A stretch of 64,000 nucleotides of DNA, from positions 1 through 64,000 of the forward strand of contig CM057068.1 of assembly GCA_029945375.1 (NCBI GenBank), read 5' to 3'. Position numbers and translations under genes: made by a program. Every line of letters begins with the position of its first letter. The first letter of the stretch is position 1. Origin of the DNA: Agaricus subrufescens. Lineage: Eukaryota > Basidiomycota > Agaricomycetes > Agaricales > Agaricaceae. The notes beneath the pieces were generated by a model. The model ran no database searches and was not told the DNA's origin. It saw only the letters and a program-made list of their open reading frames with translations. Shown here in pieces: positions 45,800 to 57,356 of the stretch.

Positions 45800-48700
45800 G
45801 TTTTCTTATGGTTTATGATATGACGCTCTCATTGTAATTTTGTGGCTGTATTGGTACAACCCGGATTGAAAGCACTACACACCTCTCACGAGAGATACAG
45901 TCATCTAGCGAGTAACACAACGGCGTTATTAGTTAATTGGTTGCCAAATTGATCTGGTGATGGTGAAGGTCTAGCACGACAGAATATTTAGGTTTGTTCC
46001 CCAATCAGACGAGCACCTAACACAACCGTGATAGATCACACAAATCGGATGTGCACCCGTGTGTTCGTGTTTGGCCTAGTGTATTCACTATTCAATCATG
46101 GGCGTCAGTGTTGCGGGCGCTGATTATCGAAGAACCTCTGCCACGCTATATGTCTCAACTCACTTGTTTCAGCGACACCCTCTGGAGCTCCTCCACATTT
46201 ATCGAGAGCGAAAAATGAAGTGAACTCCTGGTGAGCGGGCAGGCATGCGCTCGTGGCGAGTCGACCATGTTCCAAACTCAAATCCGAGTAGGATTTTCCT
46301 TCAACCCTATTTGGGCAGTTATCGAGCAGCTCCGGGGCCAGGCTACAAGAGAGGCCCAAACATTTATGGTAGATCATCACGGGAAAATGTTGCTAGGAGC
46401 AAGAAGAGGTCTACGTGCAAGGAGATACTGAAACAAGGCCAACAGAACGAGTCTTCAAGTCGAACGCATCAACAAATTATCCGGAAGCTGGTCTCCTGCT
46501 CCAGTCCTAATGTTTATGTGCTGAACCGTGTTATCCTCAGGCAGATTGATGGTTCTGACCCGGGGTGCTACTGGACGTTCATAAGAACGATTGGCCTCTG
46601 TAACTTTGGCTAGTAGGTCGTAACTTTCTACGCGCAGGGGCATGCACTCACTGTTGGAGTTACTCTGACCGCTAGCGGGGGTGAAGGTGGTGGTGGCGTT
46701 ATTCATATGGTTTTCTAGAGCAGTGAATGAGAGCAGTGAGAGTGAGTGGTCGTATATAAAACAGACAATCGTGATACTGACTAGGAGAGAGAGTAAATGA
46801 AAGTGGGGACTTGCCCGGGCCATGTCCTGCCTGGCTAAATACCTATTGTCTTGTGGATACACCAGTATCGGCTTCATCGACCGGGTGCTAAAGATAGCTT
46901 ATGAGCATCTTTTAACCACAGTTGAGGGCAAGGCCAGGTTGAAACACGTACCTGAAGTGGATATTAGAGATCACTCCCAGGCCCAGATAAATCAAAGCCC
47001 GTCTGACCGATTGCTAGGGTTGGCCATCTGGGATATTGCGCTGTCCACACCGGCGACAGAGGATCAACAGGAATTGCAGATTAAAAGGATGTCGGCCGAA
47101 CCGTATGATTTGTCTCTCTGCACGGTCTTGAGGTCACACTAGTTTTTTTTTTACGCATGTCTGACGGTAACAAGCCAACCGTAAACTTTAGGCTCCTCAC
47201 CGATGACTCAGCCATCTATCTTACCCAAAGCAGTTTCAGTGGTTTGAACGTGCCACGCAGCATCGTGATTCCAACTCGAGGTACAATCTAATCCTTCCCC
47301 AGGTTGTGACGAATGCGACGCGCCCTTCGGTCATTACTAGCGTCATATGTTCGCAACCGCTCTGTAGTCTTTCTGACAGACTCTTTTTCGCGATCACTGA
47401 TCATTGGGTCCCTTTTTGCATTTAGTGTAATGAAATCAATGTAGGTTCAGGCCTCATGCATCATGCTCGGGATCAATTAACCATTCGTGGGGTCTTCCAT
47501 TTATCATTCATCGGAAATTGATGGCATACGAGATAGGTCTTTATGACTACCATTTTTGATTTGCTTCTTGGATTGACTGACGCCAATATTCCAGCCCCTT
47601 CTCCTGTATACCGTATGGTCCTTACTACGTTACCAAGGCATCTTTTGTGCACATATGGCATCATCTATCCGACCCGGAATTTCGGAATAGAATATTGGCA
47701 GTCGCAAATATTAACCGACTCGCACACGTTTCTAAGGCTATTGAAACCTTTTGCGTTATTCATGGTATGAAAATTTCTTGGCCAGCCTGTTGAAAGTCAG
47801 TCACAAGTATCGTTTCCACGTGTTTATCATTGACAACCAGTAGAGTATCGTGGACGGAAAGCCACCAGGAGCACAAATTATTCCATATTATGCTGACAAT
47901 CAAGCAGCGATCGATAACCATCAAACAGACACCGCTGACTGATCCAGGAGGAAGGTGACCATCAGGCTGTGAACGCAGGGTGAGAGAACTGAGATGCTCA
48001 TGCTGACACAAAACAGAAAACGGAATAACGGGCACAAGAAGCTGTAGAGCAGCTAATTTGGATGCTAATTATCGTCGTGCCAGGATCAAAGCCGATCTGT
48101 CGGACATAAAATGAGGTTAACACGAACGCTGAGTAAAAGCTTGACCACTCAGACGATGAATTTCCATCTTCAATATTCAATACTCATACCGAGATTCGAA
48201 GTTGACGGTTCCGCAGCGAGGTTACAATAGACAGAAGATCAGAACTCGCTGACCGATCAATCAAAGTCTTAAAATCAACCTGATATAGAAACCCGTAAGA
48301 CTTAATTCGGATTCAGGTGACCAAGTTGAGTGTCAAATTTCGGTACACTTGCAGATGCATGAATCGGACGATCTGTTTTGCCTCTACTTCTCATGACCGA
48401 ACATCAAACTCAAACTCTCTATCCTTGCTTGAACCTGATGCGAATATCTTCAAAAGGGCAAGACTTGTCCCCGGGCTTGGCCTTGATCCACATGATACTT
48501 CAGGTGATAGACACGCCATTATTATATTAACTGGTGTTTGATACCCCCGTTCTCACATACCTGTTCGGGCATGTTTTCCTTGTGGCGTCTAACTCCGGGT
48601 GTTTTATGAGATGCTCATAATATTTCGACTTCTCACCTTAATTATACTCATCAAGAATTGAGAATATCCATATAAAAACGGCATGCTTCCATCGTGGTCA

Positions 48701-49481
48701 GTATCTCCTGTCTTAGAGTGCCCCAGGTAAGTTCGGGCATTAAACCTCATTTAAACTATCTTCATTTCAAAGTGCGACACGCGTCCAGTAAACCGCATTT
48801 ACAACGCGTTTCTGATCAAGCAACTCCCGCGAGGCTGGTGACTCTGCCCGAGCGCTAACCACTAAATTCCACCATGAATCATTTTAATGACGCTCACGCA
48901 AAGTATAGCATGTAATGCCATTGAGTGAGCACGAATGACGGGACTGTACCGCTTCCACTGAGGCTGTTCTAGCATAGCTCTGTGGCACGACTATACAACT
49001 TAAAATAGTAATCGATAGGTCCTATCTCTGATCAGTACATAGAAGAATGTGCGATACAGAACACGGGGACATTCTTTGTCTAATTCGTCGTGGCGTATGT
49101 AAACACTCGGAGCCGTCAATGAAGAAGAAAGTCCGTCATACGCCCGACGGGCCGACGACTCGTAGCTGTGCTTTTGTCCCATGAATAAAAACTCGAGGTT
49201 GCCTCGTGGCGTAGGGTGAACATTGAACACCAGTACCTTTAAAAACAACGTGAAATTCGTGAGTAGTCATCAAATTAAAGTTGTCAACAAAATAAACCAA
49301 ACTCTAGTTGTCCCTATAAAATATGTCTTCATAGAAATGGAAAAATTTTGAAAATAGCACGCCTCCACCTAAAAGACAAGAATACATCTTTTAAAAAAGA
49401 TCGTGAAAGGAGGAACGACCTCTTCGGTATCAACAAAAAGAAGTGACCTCTCCTCGAGGAAAAAAAAGGTAAGGGGATGCG
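45800..49481. other. Gene-poor region, only weak ORFs
   Basis: The best frame is 46455-46877 on the minus strand, which has one hydrophobic segment (LLSLLVSITIVCFIYD) and a polar remainder beginning MNNATTTFTPASG; it has no family match and the next minus-strand frames cannot be joined to it convincingly. No RNA gene or clear repeat was seen elsewhere. Confidence 0.4.
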
Positions 49482-50852
49482 TTAAAAGGTACCATCAAAT
49501 TCGTCTTCTAATTCCTCACTACGGGTTCGAGCAAGAAAGGCGCCATCCCTCGATTTCGCATTCCCATGTCCTCGGTTAGTACCAAAACCGGTACTGGGAA
49601 ATTCTCCTCCCCCTGCCTTCGGGACATTGATACCATGTGCTTGTGTGATATCGTTGAATCGAGCATCGTCATCGTCGCCAATATCAAAAAAACCTTGTCC
49701 TTGTTCAATTGTGCTTGGAGAAACGACGCAAGTGATGTTAGTGACTGTGTCACAGTGTGAGTGACGAAGGTATGATGGAGATGTAGGCGAGGCAAGGGGA
49801 GGGCTATCTGAACGTGTAGTTGTAGACGAACGAGTAGCTGTAGATTTCGATGACTGTCTCTTATGTGAATGCGAAGATGTTGAACTCGATTTGTTCCTTT
49901 TTGATTTATGAGATGAGGGAGTAGGGGGTTTATTGAGTATAACATCCGGTTGTGGTTGGGGATATGGGTAGGGAGAGCGATCGCTTAATGAAGTCGAAGT
50001 ACGGCTCCGGGAGCCTGAACTCCTGTTCAAGCTCTTTGTGCCTTCGGTTGGAGGAGGCAGCGTCCTGCGGGTATACACGACTCCGTCCAGATCCGCTCCT
50101 TCATCCTCGTCATCTTCTTCCATAGCCAAGTGGGGTATGAGGGAAGCAGGGGAGGGTACCAGCGATCGTTGTTCTTGAGATAGGTGGGAAGAAGATGAAC
50201 GAGTCCCTGATTGGCTTGAAGGTCGAAAAGGGGAGGGTATACCGGGAAAGCCATCGCCGCTTCCTTGAAAGCCTTCAAACTCCCCACCTTCCGAGGTCGA
50301 TGCTGCCAACGCTTTGGCAATCTTCTTGATCTCTCTCCGCTCCCTCCTTCTCTTCCTCCTCTCTTCCTTTTGTAACCTTTCCTCTTCTTCGGCGGCCTGA
50401 GCTGCGGCGGTAGCACGGGAAGAGATGCTAGCAATGGTATCCGGATCCAGAGGGGCCGCGTCAGAGTCAAAGGTTGCTGCGGACTGAGTTGTAGGTGTAG
50501 ATGTTATAGCGCCGGGGGCCCTGATGCGCCTATTGGTATAGAGAGGGTCGTTCGTGTCATCAGTGGGGAGTTGAATAGCGGGTGTGCGTCGACCGAAGAG
50601 ATTAAAGCCAAACAAGGTGACGCCACGTTGTTTCGACTGTCTCCTGCGACGCGAGTTGCTCAAGCCAGGATTGGAGTGAAGAGAAAGAGTCTCTGCATCG
50701 AGAGACGAAGAGGACTCCGGGTCAGCAAGAAGCCGGTGAAGCTGGTCCTGCGACGGCGACGAGAGAGAGGCAGTCGAGGGAGAAGTACGCAGACAGGGCA
50801 GACAGGCCGAAAAAGCGCTGAGCCTGTCTGACCACGAAAACGCGGTGGCCAT
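49482..50852 (-). CDS. Disordered Ser/Arg-rich protein, 456 aa, single exon
   Basis: The start is taken at the ATG at 50852, giving MATAFSWSDRLSAFSACLPC, a helix with nearby cysteines (ACLPCL) that could be lipid-modified. A frame 19 codons longer exists but reads less naturally. Residues 150-180 form an Ala/Glu/Arg coiled coil (AAAQAAEEEERLQKEERRKR) with strong nuclear-localisation-like basic runs. The rest is low-complexity Ser/Thr/Pro with acidic blocks (EEDDEDEGADLD; GDDDDARFND). No catalytic domain is visible. Near the end it contains a conserved-looking RSEELEDEFDG. It is probably an uncharacterised basidiomycete regulator or scaffold. Its promoter adjoins the tRNA-Asp gene. Confidence 0.8.
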   Translation of the reverse strand: MATAFSWSDRLSAFSACLPCLRTSPSTASLSSPSQDQLHRLLADPESSSSLDAETLSLHSNPGLSNSRRRRQSKQRGVTLFGFNLFGRRTPAIQLPTDDTNDPLYTNRRIRAPGAITSTPTTQSAATFDSDAAPLDPDTIASISSRATAAAQAAEEEERLQKEERRKRRRERREIKKIAKALAASTSEGGEFEGFQGSGDGFPGIPSPFRPSSQSGTRSSSSHLSQEQRSLVPSPASLIPHLAMEEDDEDEGADLDGVVYTRRTLPPPTEGTKSLNRSSGSRSRTSTSLSDRSPYPYPQPQPDVILNKPPTPSSHKSKRNKSSSTSSHSHKRQSSKSTATRSSTTTRSDSPPLASPTSPSYLRHSHCDTVTNITCVVSPSTIEQGQGFFDIGDDDDARFNDITQAHGINVPKAGGGEFPSTGFGTNRGHGNAKSRDGAFLARTRSEELEDEFDGTF

Positions 50853-50948
50853 GGCTGTCGGTGGCAGAAATGCCGAAAACATATGATTCGGCCATCCACG
50901 ATCCTGCACCGCCGGCTTATCAACATCCCACGATCCTCTTAGTCATGT

Positions 50949-51031
50949 TCTCTGTTAGTATATCGGTTAGTACACGCGCCTGTCATCGACACTCACCGCG
51001 CGAAAGCGGGGTTCGACTCCCCGACAGAGAG
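50949..51031 (+). tRNA. tRNA-Asp(GTC) with 11-nt intron
   Basis: The acceptor stem TCTCTGT/ACAGAGA pairs fully, with discriminator G at 51031. The D arm is GTATATCGGTTAGTAC, the anticodon stem CGCGC/GCGCG, the loop CTGTCA...C with anticodon GTC at 50982-50984, and the T arm CGGGG-TTCGACT-CCCCG. Between A37 and C38 lies TCGACACTCAC (50986-50996), a canonical-position intron. CCA is not encoded, as in eukaryotic nuclear genes. Internal A and B boxes are intact. Confidence 0.95.
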
Positions 51032-53983
51032 CTACCTGTTATTTTGTCAGATTGTTTCCCGGTTACCCACTTACCCGATTTCAAATTTATTTCTTTCGGC
51101 AGCGTGACAGTAGAGGTTATATTAAGGTCAATTAGGCGTTGGAAGTGGGCTTGATTTCCAATTTCATGTTGAAGCTGGTTTGGAATCTAGTTGTTGGCAC
51201 TGCAAGTGTTTTTGCCGAATCACTTTGATCACAGGGTCGGATTCTTCTGAGATGAAATGTCCTTAGTAAAAGCAGAATCTCAAGGCAACCGCGCCAACTT
51301 ACACACACAACAAGGGGAGCAGGCGATCAGTGGTCTCAGTATTACAGACAGACCATTACGGAGCGGGCTTTCAGATTACCGGCTCTGCTACAATACTCAC
51401 AGTGAATATCATGTGTATATGCGTAAATCGGTGAGACACTTGTGATTAAGTGTCCACCAAGCTGATCAAATGGGTGTGGAAATGATACCGGGACTCACTT
51501 TCAGCTCGTCCGCCCTGCGCAGGGGCTCTGGACCAAGCTCGTGCAGCAACCTTGTACCACAGTTTTCCACCTCCTAAATGCTATCTCTCACACTATTTCT
51601 AATACAGGACTCTTAGCTCATTGCGCAGCAATGTCCGGCGCCGGACATATAAGACATTACCTCGCCATTGTCCACGGAAATGGGAGACTCGCGGGAAACC
51701 AGAAAAGAGTTGCGATTTGAACCCCTTTTCGTTCGTCATGTTGGATGAAGAGAGTACGATTCTGAAAACGCAGGACTTTTCAAACTGAACTTTCACGTCG
51801 AACTTCATGGCTGTGCTCCATCGCATCCCGATGACTTTTCATGTGCACGTCTCGTCGTTCCCTTCACGTCAGCTGCATGAAAGACTCGAATCTTTCTATC
51901 TACCATATTTTGAGCTCTATCCATAGCATGAAGGCCGCTTTATAACTGATTCACCCCGTCATCGGGGGCCCAACAAGCGAACTCGTCATTCGAAACCCCC
52001 TCTTTATAGGCTTCATCAAGATGTGCTGACTCTGCTTCTAACGTCGCTGACGAGCTGCGTTGCACCTTTGGCAGATGTTGAGCCTGCCATAGGAGCTTGT
52101 GATCCAGTGTTCAGTGCCTACACAAGTATTGTTCCTGGCATCTGTATTGCTTATGTCCGAGAGTATTCAGAACTTATTTTTAGCTCGATCTGAATTCGAT
52201 CTTACGATTGGTCATTTCCGATTTGTTGGGCTTGTTGATTGTCGATCTACCCACCTGATTGAAGCTAGGATGACGATCTATGATGTCGACTCTTTACCTT
52301 TGATGACCGATTAGTATCATTTAAAAGGGACTTTGTTGGCTGTGGATATTTTGAGCTTCGAAGTGTTCTGCGGCGAGTATAACTCTACGAGTATTTACTG
52401 AAAACGGTACATATTCCTGATGGTCCATGCAGTGTTTGAACGCCCATATGATCTCCTACAATGGTTGGATTAATAGTCCTAAGCGTCTCTAGGCTAAACA
52501 AAATTTCAAGTGTTCGCCGCGGAATTTATACTCGTACTTCTCCTAATTAACTCCTCTCTTCGGAGTGATCGCCCTTCCGGCGATGTTGCGCCCTGCAGCG
52601 TTCACGGTACACATGTACACCCGCTGCCATTTTCCTGTTCGGTGCCCCCTCTTTTGATGTTCTGGTTGGGTTTTCGAGATTCGCTATTCACTTTATTGGC
52701 GATACCGGGTCTTGTCTTGTTATGCAGTGAGTCGGCCCGATTATTTACTTCGCTGCAGACGTATTACTAAACGTTCCTCGGTGACGGAGGGAAATTTCTT
52801 TCATTTCCCTACCCATTGACAATCAGATGATATGTAGCTCGGCACATTCTAACCGTGAAGTTGCTTTATGCGAGTAAATGTTATCTGATGATTATTGTAT
52901 ACGAGCCAACCAACTCACACGAATGCATTGCCCCTGGTATGGATAAAGCTTGGTGGTACGCATTCCCAGCGCTTAATTTCAAATTTATCCAGAAAGAGGA
53001 ACTTTGTATAAAAAGTACTCGCCGAAGGCCTCGCTGCGCAGTGACCAGAGTAGGCCGAAGATTGTGCAATGACTCCTCCTAAGACGAAGTTTGATGCTGA
53101 GTTGGAAAATCGAGGTTGGCCTGTGAGTCACTCTAAGAAGCGGTATTGAAGCGGTCTGTTGGACGGGGACATCGCGTAGATTATGTCCAGCCGGTCGCAG
53201 GAATTCGTCATCGTTATTATCCAACACTAGACTGGTGAGTTTTGTGGCAGGTGTTTTGTCTTTCGAGAGATGGCGACATTGCGAAGGGTCGATATGTTGT
53301 TGGAATCGATGGAAACTGTGGGAGATATGTGGCACTGGGAGTGCAGGTGTGGACACAGTGCCACTGGCCGACTGCCTCTGGACCCGCACTTTCATCATAG
53401 TTGATGACTCATATCCGGGTGGCGGAAAGAAGTGACATAAGTTAGTTTCTTTAATATTTTTCTGCCAACACCATTGATAAGAGAATGGACTGATGTTGTC
53501 TTAGACAAGTCCTCGCGTTACGTACAGGGTGCTTCAGACGAGCACAAAGTCATGGTTATTAGGCCTTGTGCTTGAGTCCTTATCTACGTAGCTCAGTGGA
53601 AGGGGCCCAGCGAGGAGCGGGCTCGCCAACGCCGAGTGCGGCTACTCCGCGACAAGGTTTCGGCAGGGCCGGGACGAGGCCCGGCGTGCGAATAGCCGGT
53701 ACCACGTGAGAGATTGACCAAAGTGTTTTTCCGTTCCGCTCTCCAGCGGACGACAGTCAAAGGCGGGTTTACTCACAGCCTGAATGTTGAGTAGCCCTTC
53801 GCCGCCCTTAGTCAGAGGTGCTGAAGCCTGCTCCATGGATCTCGACTTCGTCATCTTTCCTCATGCTTCGCTTCCTTTGTGCCGGGCTGCCCGACAGTAT
53901 ATATCTGGCCCGTTCCCCGACCTTGTTCGATTGTTCTTCTGCGTGAGTTCTCCCGCATCCTCTTCTTCCTCGTCGTACCGACC
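51032..53983. other. Long intergenic region, no supported gene
   Basis: Only short frames. A possible first exon at 53068 (MTPPKTKFDAELENRGWP followed by a GTGAGT donor) has no visible continuation. A GC-rich stretch at about 53590-53760 shows no rRNA or tRNA fold I could support. The last 150 bp, with several CT-rich tracts and TATATAT near 53898, is the likely promoter of the transporter gene. Confidence 0.45.
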
Positions 53984-56521
53984 ATGGAATTATCTCCCAT
54001 ACACTCCGAAACATCCTCTTTCACGTACGACGACCACGCTGCCCCAGCGCCACCATCACGGAGACATTCATTCACGTCATATCCCTCTCCTCCACCCCCA
54101 GCCCATAATACATCAACCCGCCGGCATTCGCTCAGCCTAGCCAGAGCTCTACCATCTTTGTTCCCTGATGTTCCCCCCTCAACACCCCGCCCACTCCCAC
54201 CTCACTGGTTCTTTGGTCCTACGATAGCCTCAAGTTCGTTATCACAATCCACGACACCTCTCGACCGCGAGATTAGAAAAGATGAGCAAAGAATCCAGAT
54301 GTATGGTGCAGACTGCATCTATGACCCCCCGCCCAAAGCTCCGGCTACCCCCATCTTGACAGCCGATGAGCATGTGAATGGTGGCGACGAACAGGGGAAG
54401 GAAGGTTTGCCGGCGCACACGATATTCTCGCCGTCGGCAACTTTGGACAACAACCTCGTTGGATGGGATGGTCCTGATGACCCCCAGAATCCTCAGAATT
54501 GGGGTTTCAAACGTAAATGCTTCATTACGTTTTGTTGCATCCTGCTGGCTCTGGATGGGTATGTCGCCTGGCCTTCTCATCTCATCAACCTGAAAAACTC
54601 ATCCATGCTTATAGAACATTTGCTTCGTCTGCGCCATCATTAGCGAGTCGATCGATAATGGTCGAGTTTCACTCGTCGCGTGAAGTATCAGATTTAATAA
54701 CAACAACCTTCCTTCTGGGCTATGTCATCGGGGTACGTTTGGTTTTCCTCCGTTGATAGATTCCCTGCTCATTTTCCACCACAGCCGTTAATATGGGGCC
54801 CAGGTAGCGAACTCATTGGCCGCAGGCCCATCTTCCGATATACATTAGTACTTTACACCGCTTCCTTCCTCGGACAATCTCTAGCCCAAAATATGGAAAC
54901 TCTCCTTATCACGAGGTTTATTTCTGGATTCCTCGCCGCGGTTCCTATTACAAACTGTGGTGGTGTTATTGCGGATATCTGGTCTGCTGCAGGTCGCGGG
55001 CCAGCTATGAGCCTATTCACGGCCAGCGTTTTCCTCGGCCCCGTATTAGGCCCAATCATTTCGGGATTGTGAGTCCCTGTTCTTTAATTAGCTCAACTCT
55101 AAATTCTGATCTTCTGTGCCTTTTACCCTTGATCTACCCTGACCCGATTGACGCCTGTCACGATTTCCTTTTTCCGGTCATTGACAGTATTATCCAATCA
55201 CATGTTAGCTGGAGATGGATATTCTGGGTTATGATGTTTTTCACGGCTGGTGTGACGGTGCTCATTTTGCCCTTCTTCCCGGAGACGTATGCTCCTGTCA
55301 TCCTTGCGAACAAGGTAATTTCTCTTTCTACTCTCTTCTACCAGACTATATTTTTACGCTTGTGCTCGTTTTCTAGGTCAAGCGATTACGAAAAGAGGAC
55401 CCAGTTGCCAACAAAAACCTTTATGCCGAACATGAAAAACAGGATTGGTCCGTAAGGGGTGTGCTCAACCGTACAATCCTTCGACCTTTCAAAATGTTGG
55501 CTGTTGAACCTATTCTTCTTCTCGTGACGACCTACGTTTCCATTGTTTACGGATTGCTCTATGGATGTACGTCCTTTTCTTGTCTTGTTCACCGCAACCA
55601 GAACTCACGATACCACGAAACCTTCAGTATTCCAAGCTTTCCCTATTATCTTTGCCGAAATCCACCACTTCGACATTGCAGAGACTGGTCTCATATTTAT
55701 TGGTGTCGGGATTGGCACAACTATCGGTTCAATAATTAATTATTGCCTTACTTTGGAATATCCGACGTTGATCGTCAAATGGCGAGGATTCCCTCCTCCG
55801 GAGAAGAGATTGTACAGCGGAATGATTGGTGCTCCTACACTTGTTATTGGAGCTTTTTGGATGGGATGGTCTGGAAACTACGAAAGCGTACCTTGGTATG
55901 TGGCGGGTTTAAGTACGATCTTTGTTGGCATGGGTATCAGTTTAATCTTTATGAGCTTTTTGGTGAGCTTTTTTTTCTTAGTCGTATCTCGTAGTTGATA
56001 CTGACGTACTTCCCTTCTTCTCAGAGCTACCTTGTCGACACGTATTTGTGAGTACATAGTTTTCCCAAAATTACGCTTTCAGTGACTGACAATGTGATCT
56101 ACAGAATGTACAGTGCTTCTGCGTTCGCTGCGAACACATTCCTTCGTTCTGCCGTTGCTGCTGCATTCCCACTGTTTACGGTACAAATGTTCAACGCTGT
56201 ATGTTATTTTTCATTTCATAATCGGATGTTTGCTCAACGACTGGTCTTTTCAGATGGGCGTTAACTGGGCATGTACGATGTTCGGTTTGGTCGGACTAGT
56301 TTTCCTACCGTGTCCTTTCTTGTTCTACAAATATGGAGCAAGACTTAGAGCGAAAAGTGTTTTCGCACCTTGTATTGTACGTCTCTCTCTCAAGTACTTG
56401 AAATCCGAAATATTTACTGACTAACCTTGCTTTTTAGGATTTGAAGATCAAGAAACAAATTGAGGAGGAGGAGAGAGATCGCGAGAAGGGGTTCCAAAAT
56501 GATGCTGACTTGAGAGTATAA
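53984..56521 (+). CDS. MFS drug:H+ antiporter (DHA1-type), 650 aa, 10 exons
   Basis: Proton-driven exporter of the TPO1/FLR1-like DHA1 group in the plasma membrane. Exons: 53984-54558, 54615-54732, 54785-55068, 55188-55314, 55377-55566, 55628-55962, 56025-56047, 56105-56198, 56254-56376, 56438-56521. The N-terminal 175 residues are cytosolic and Ser/Pro-rich, ending in the family hallmark VGWDGPDDPQNPQNWGFKRK before helix 1. Motif A is GPGSELIGRRPIF. Other marks are SLAQNMETLLITRFISGF, VFLGPVLGPIISG (motif C-like), SWRWIFWV, and helices in VPWYVAGLSTIFVGMGISLIF, SYLVDTY and SAAFAANTF-like sequence, ending with a Lys/Glu-rich tail. Twelve helices can be accounted for. Exon 7 is only 23 nt. Substrate unknown; polyamine or drug export is the family expectation. 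Confidence 0.92.
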
Positions 56522-57356
56522 TCTCTCAAAGTTTTGCGCTGCTTCGGGTTTGCTTTATTTGCATTGCATTGGGGTTTCGGCAGTTCGTCTTCGTCATTCT
56601 CATTTTTCATTCTCATCATCATTGCTATAATCTGCATCATCACCAGCATCGATTTTTCCACATTTTTCACGCATTTTTTATTACCACTTTTCATTTTAGA
56701 ACATGGGACTATTGACCAAAAGCATTGCTCGTGTACTATGGATGTTAATGTTAACACTTAAGTAGAAAGATACTAATTAAACCTTTATCTCGTGGTCCGG
56801 AATTTGGTGGACTCGGTGCTTATCGCCTTCACCGAAAGAGATATCGGCACCGGAAATGAAAAATAATTTACTGAGAGTTAACTTAGGCTTCCATCGATCG
56901 GACACCGACAGGCTAGATGAAGACTTCCATATGGATAGTGCCATTCTCGATGCTTCCTTCCGGTTAATTCATACCGTCCGTTAGCATTGCAGAGCTGGAA
57001 GCTTTTGCCTGTAGGTTTGATTAAGTTGTTGATCGATCGGCTGAGAATGAGTATGCCAAATATGGACACACAATCTTACACTCTGGTTGCTTTCCACTTT
57101 CAACATCGAGTCTCGTTGACTAGTGGGAACTTCGCCGGACATTCCAAGGTAAAGGTAAAGGACATGGCCAACTCTCGAAGATTCACAAAGTCCAGGACGT
57201 CTTTGGCACATACACCCACCAACTCGTCTACATGCCGGAGATATCATTCATCAAACATGAACACGAACACATGATCGTGTAGGCTACAATGATTAACGCT
57301 CACAGCCTCACACTGCTCAGACTCGGTTCTCAAGGAGGAGCTCTTCCTCTTCGAGT
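56522..57356. other. Intergenic, MFS 3' flank and F-box promoter
   Basis: AT-rich 3' flank with repeated ATCATC/TTTTTCAT words at 56600-56690. No coding signal. Confidence 0.45.

Noticed and set aside
46455..46877. 140-codon minus-strand ORF as a membrane protein gene
   Set aside because: Single hydrophobic stretch, no family resemblance and no joinable exons; left as unresolved in the gene-poor region.
53586..53640. TAGCTCAGTGG, a perfect tRNA A box, suggesting a tRNA gene
   Set aside because: No B box or pairing stems follow within tRNA distance.
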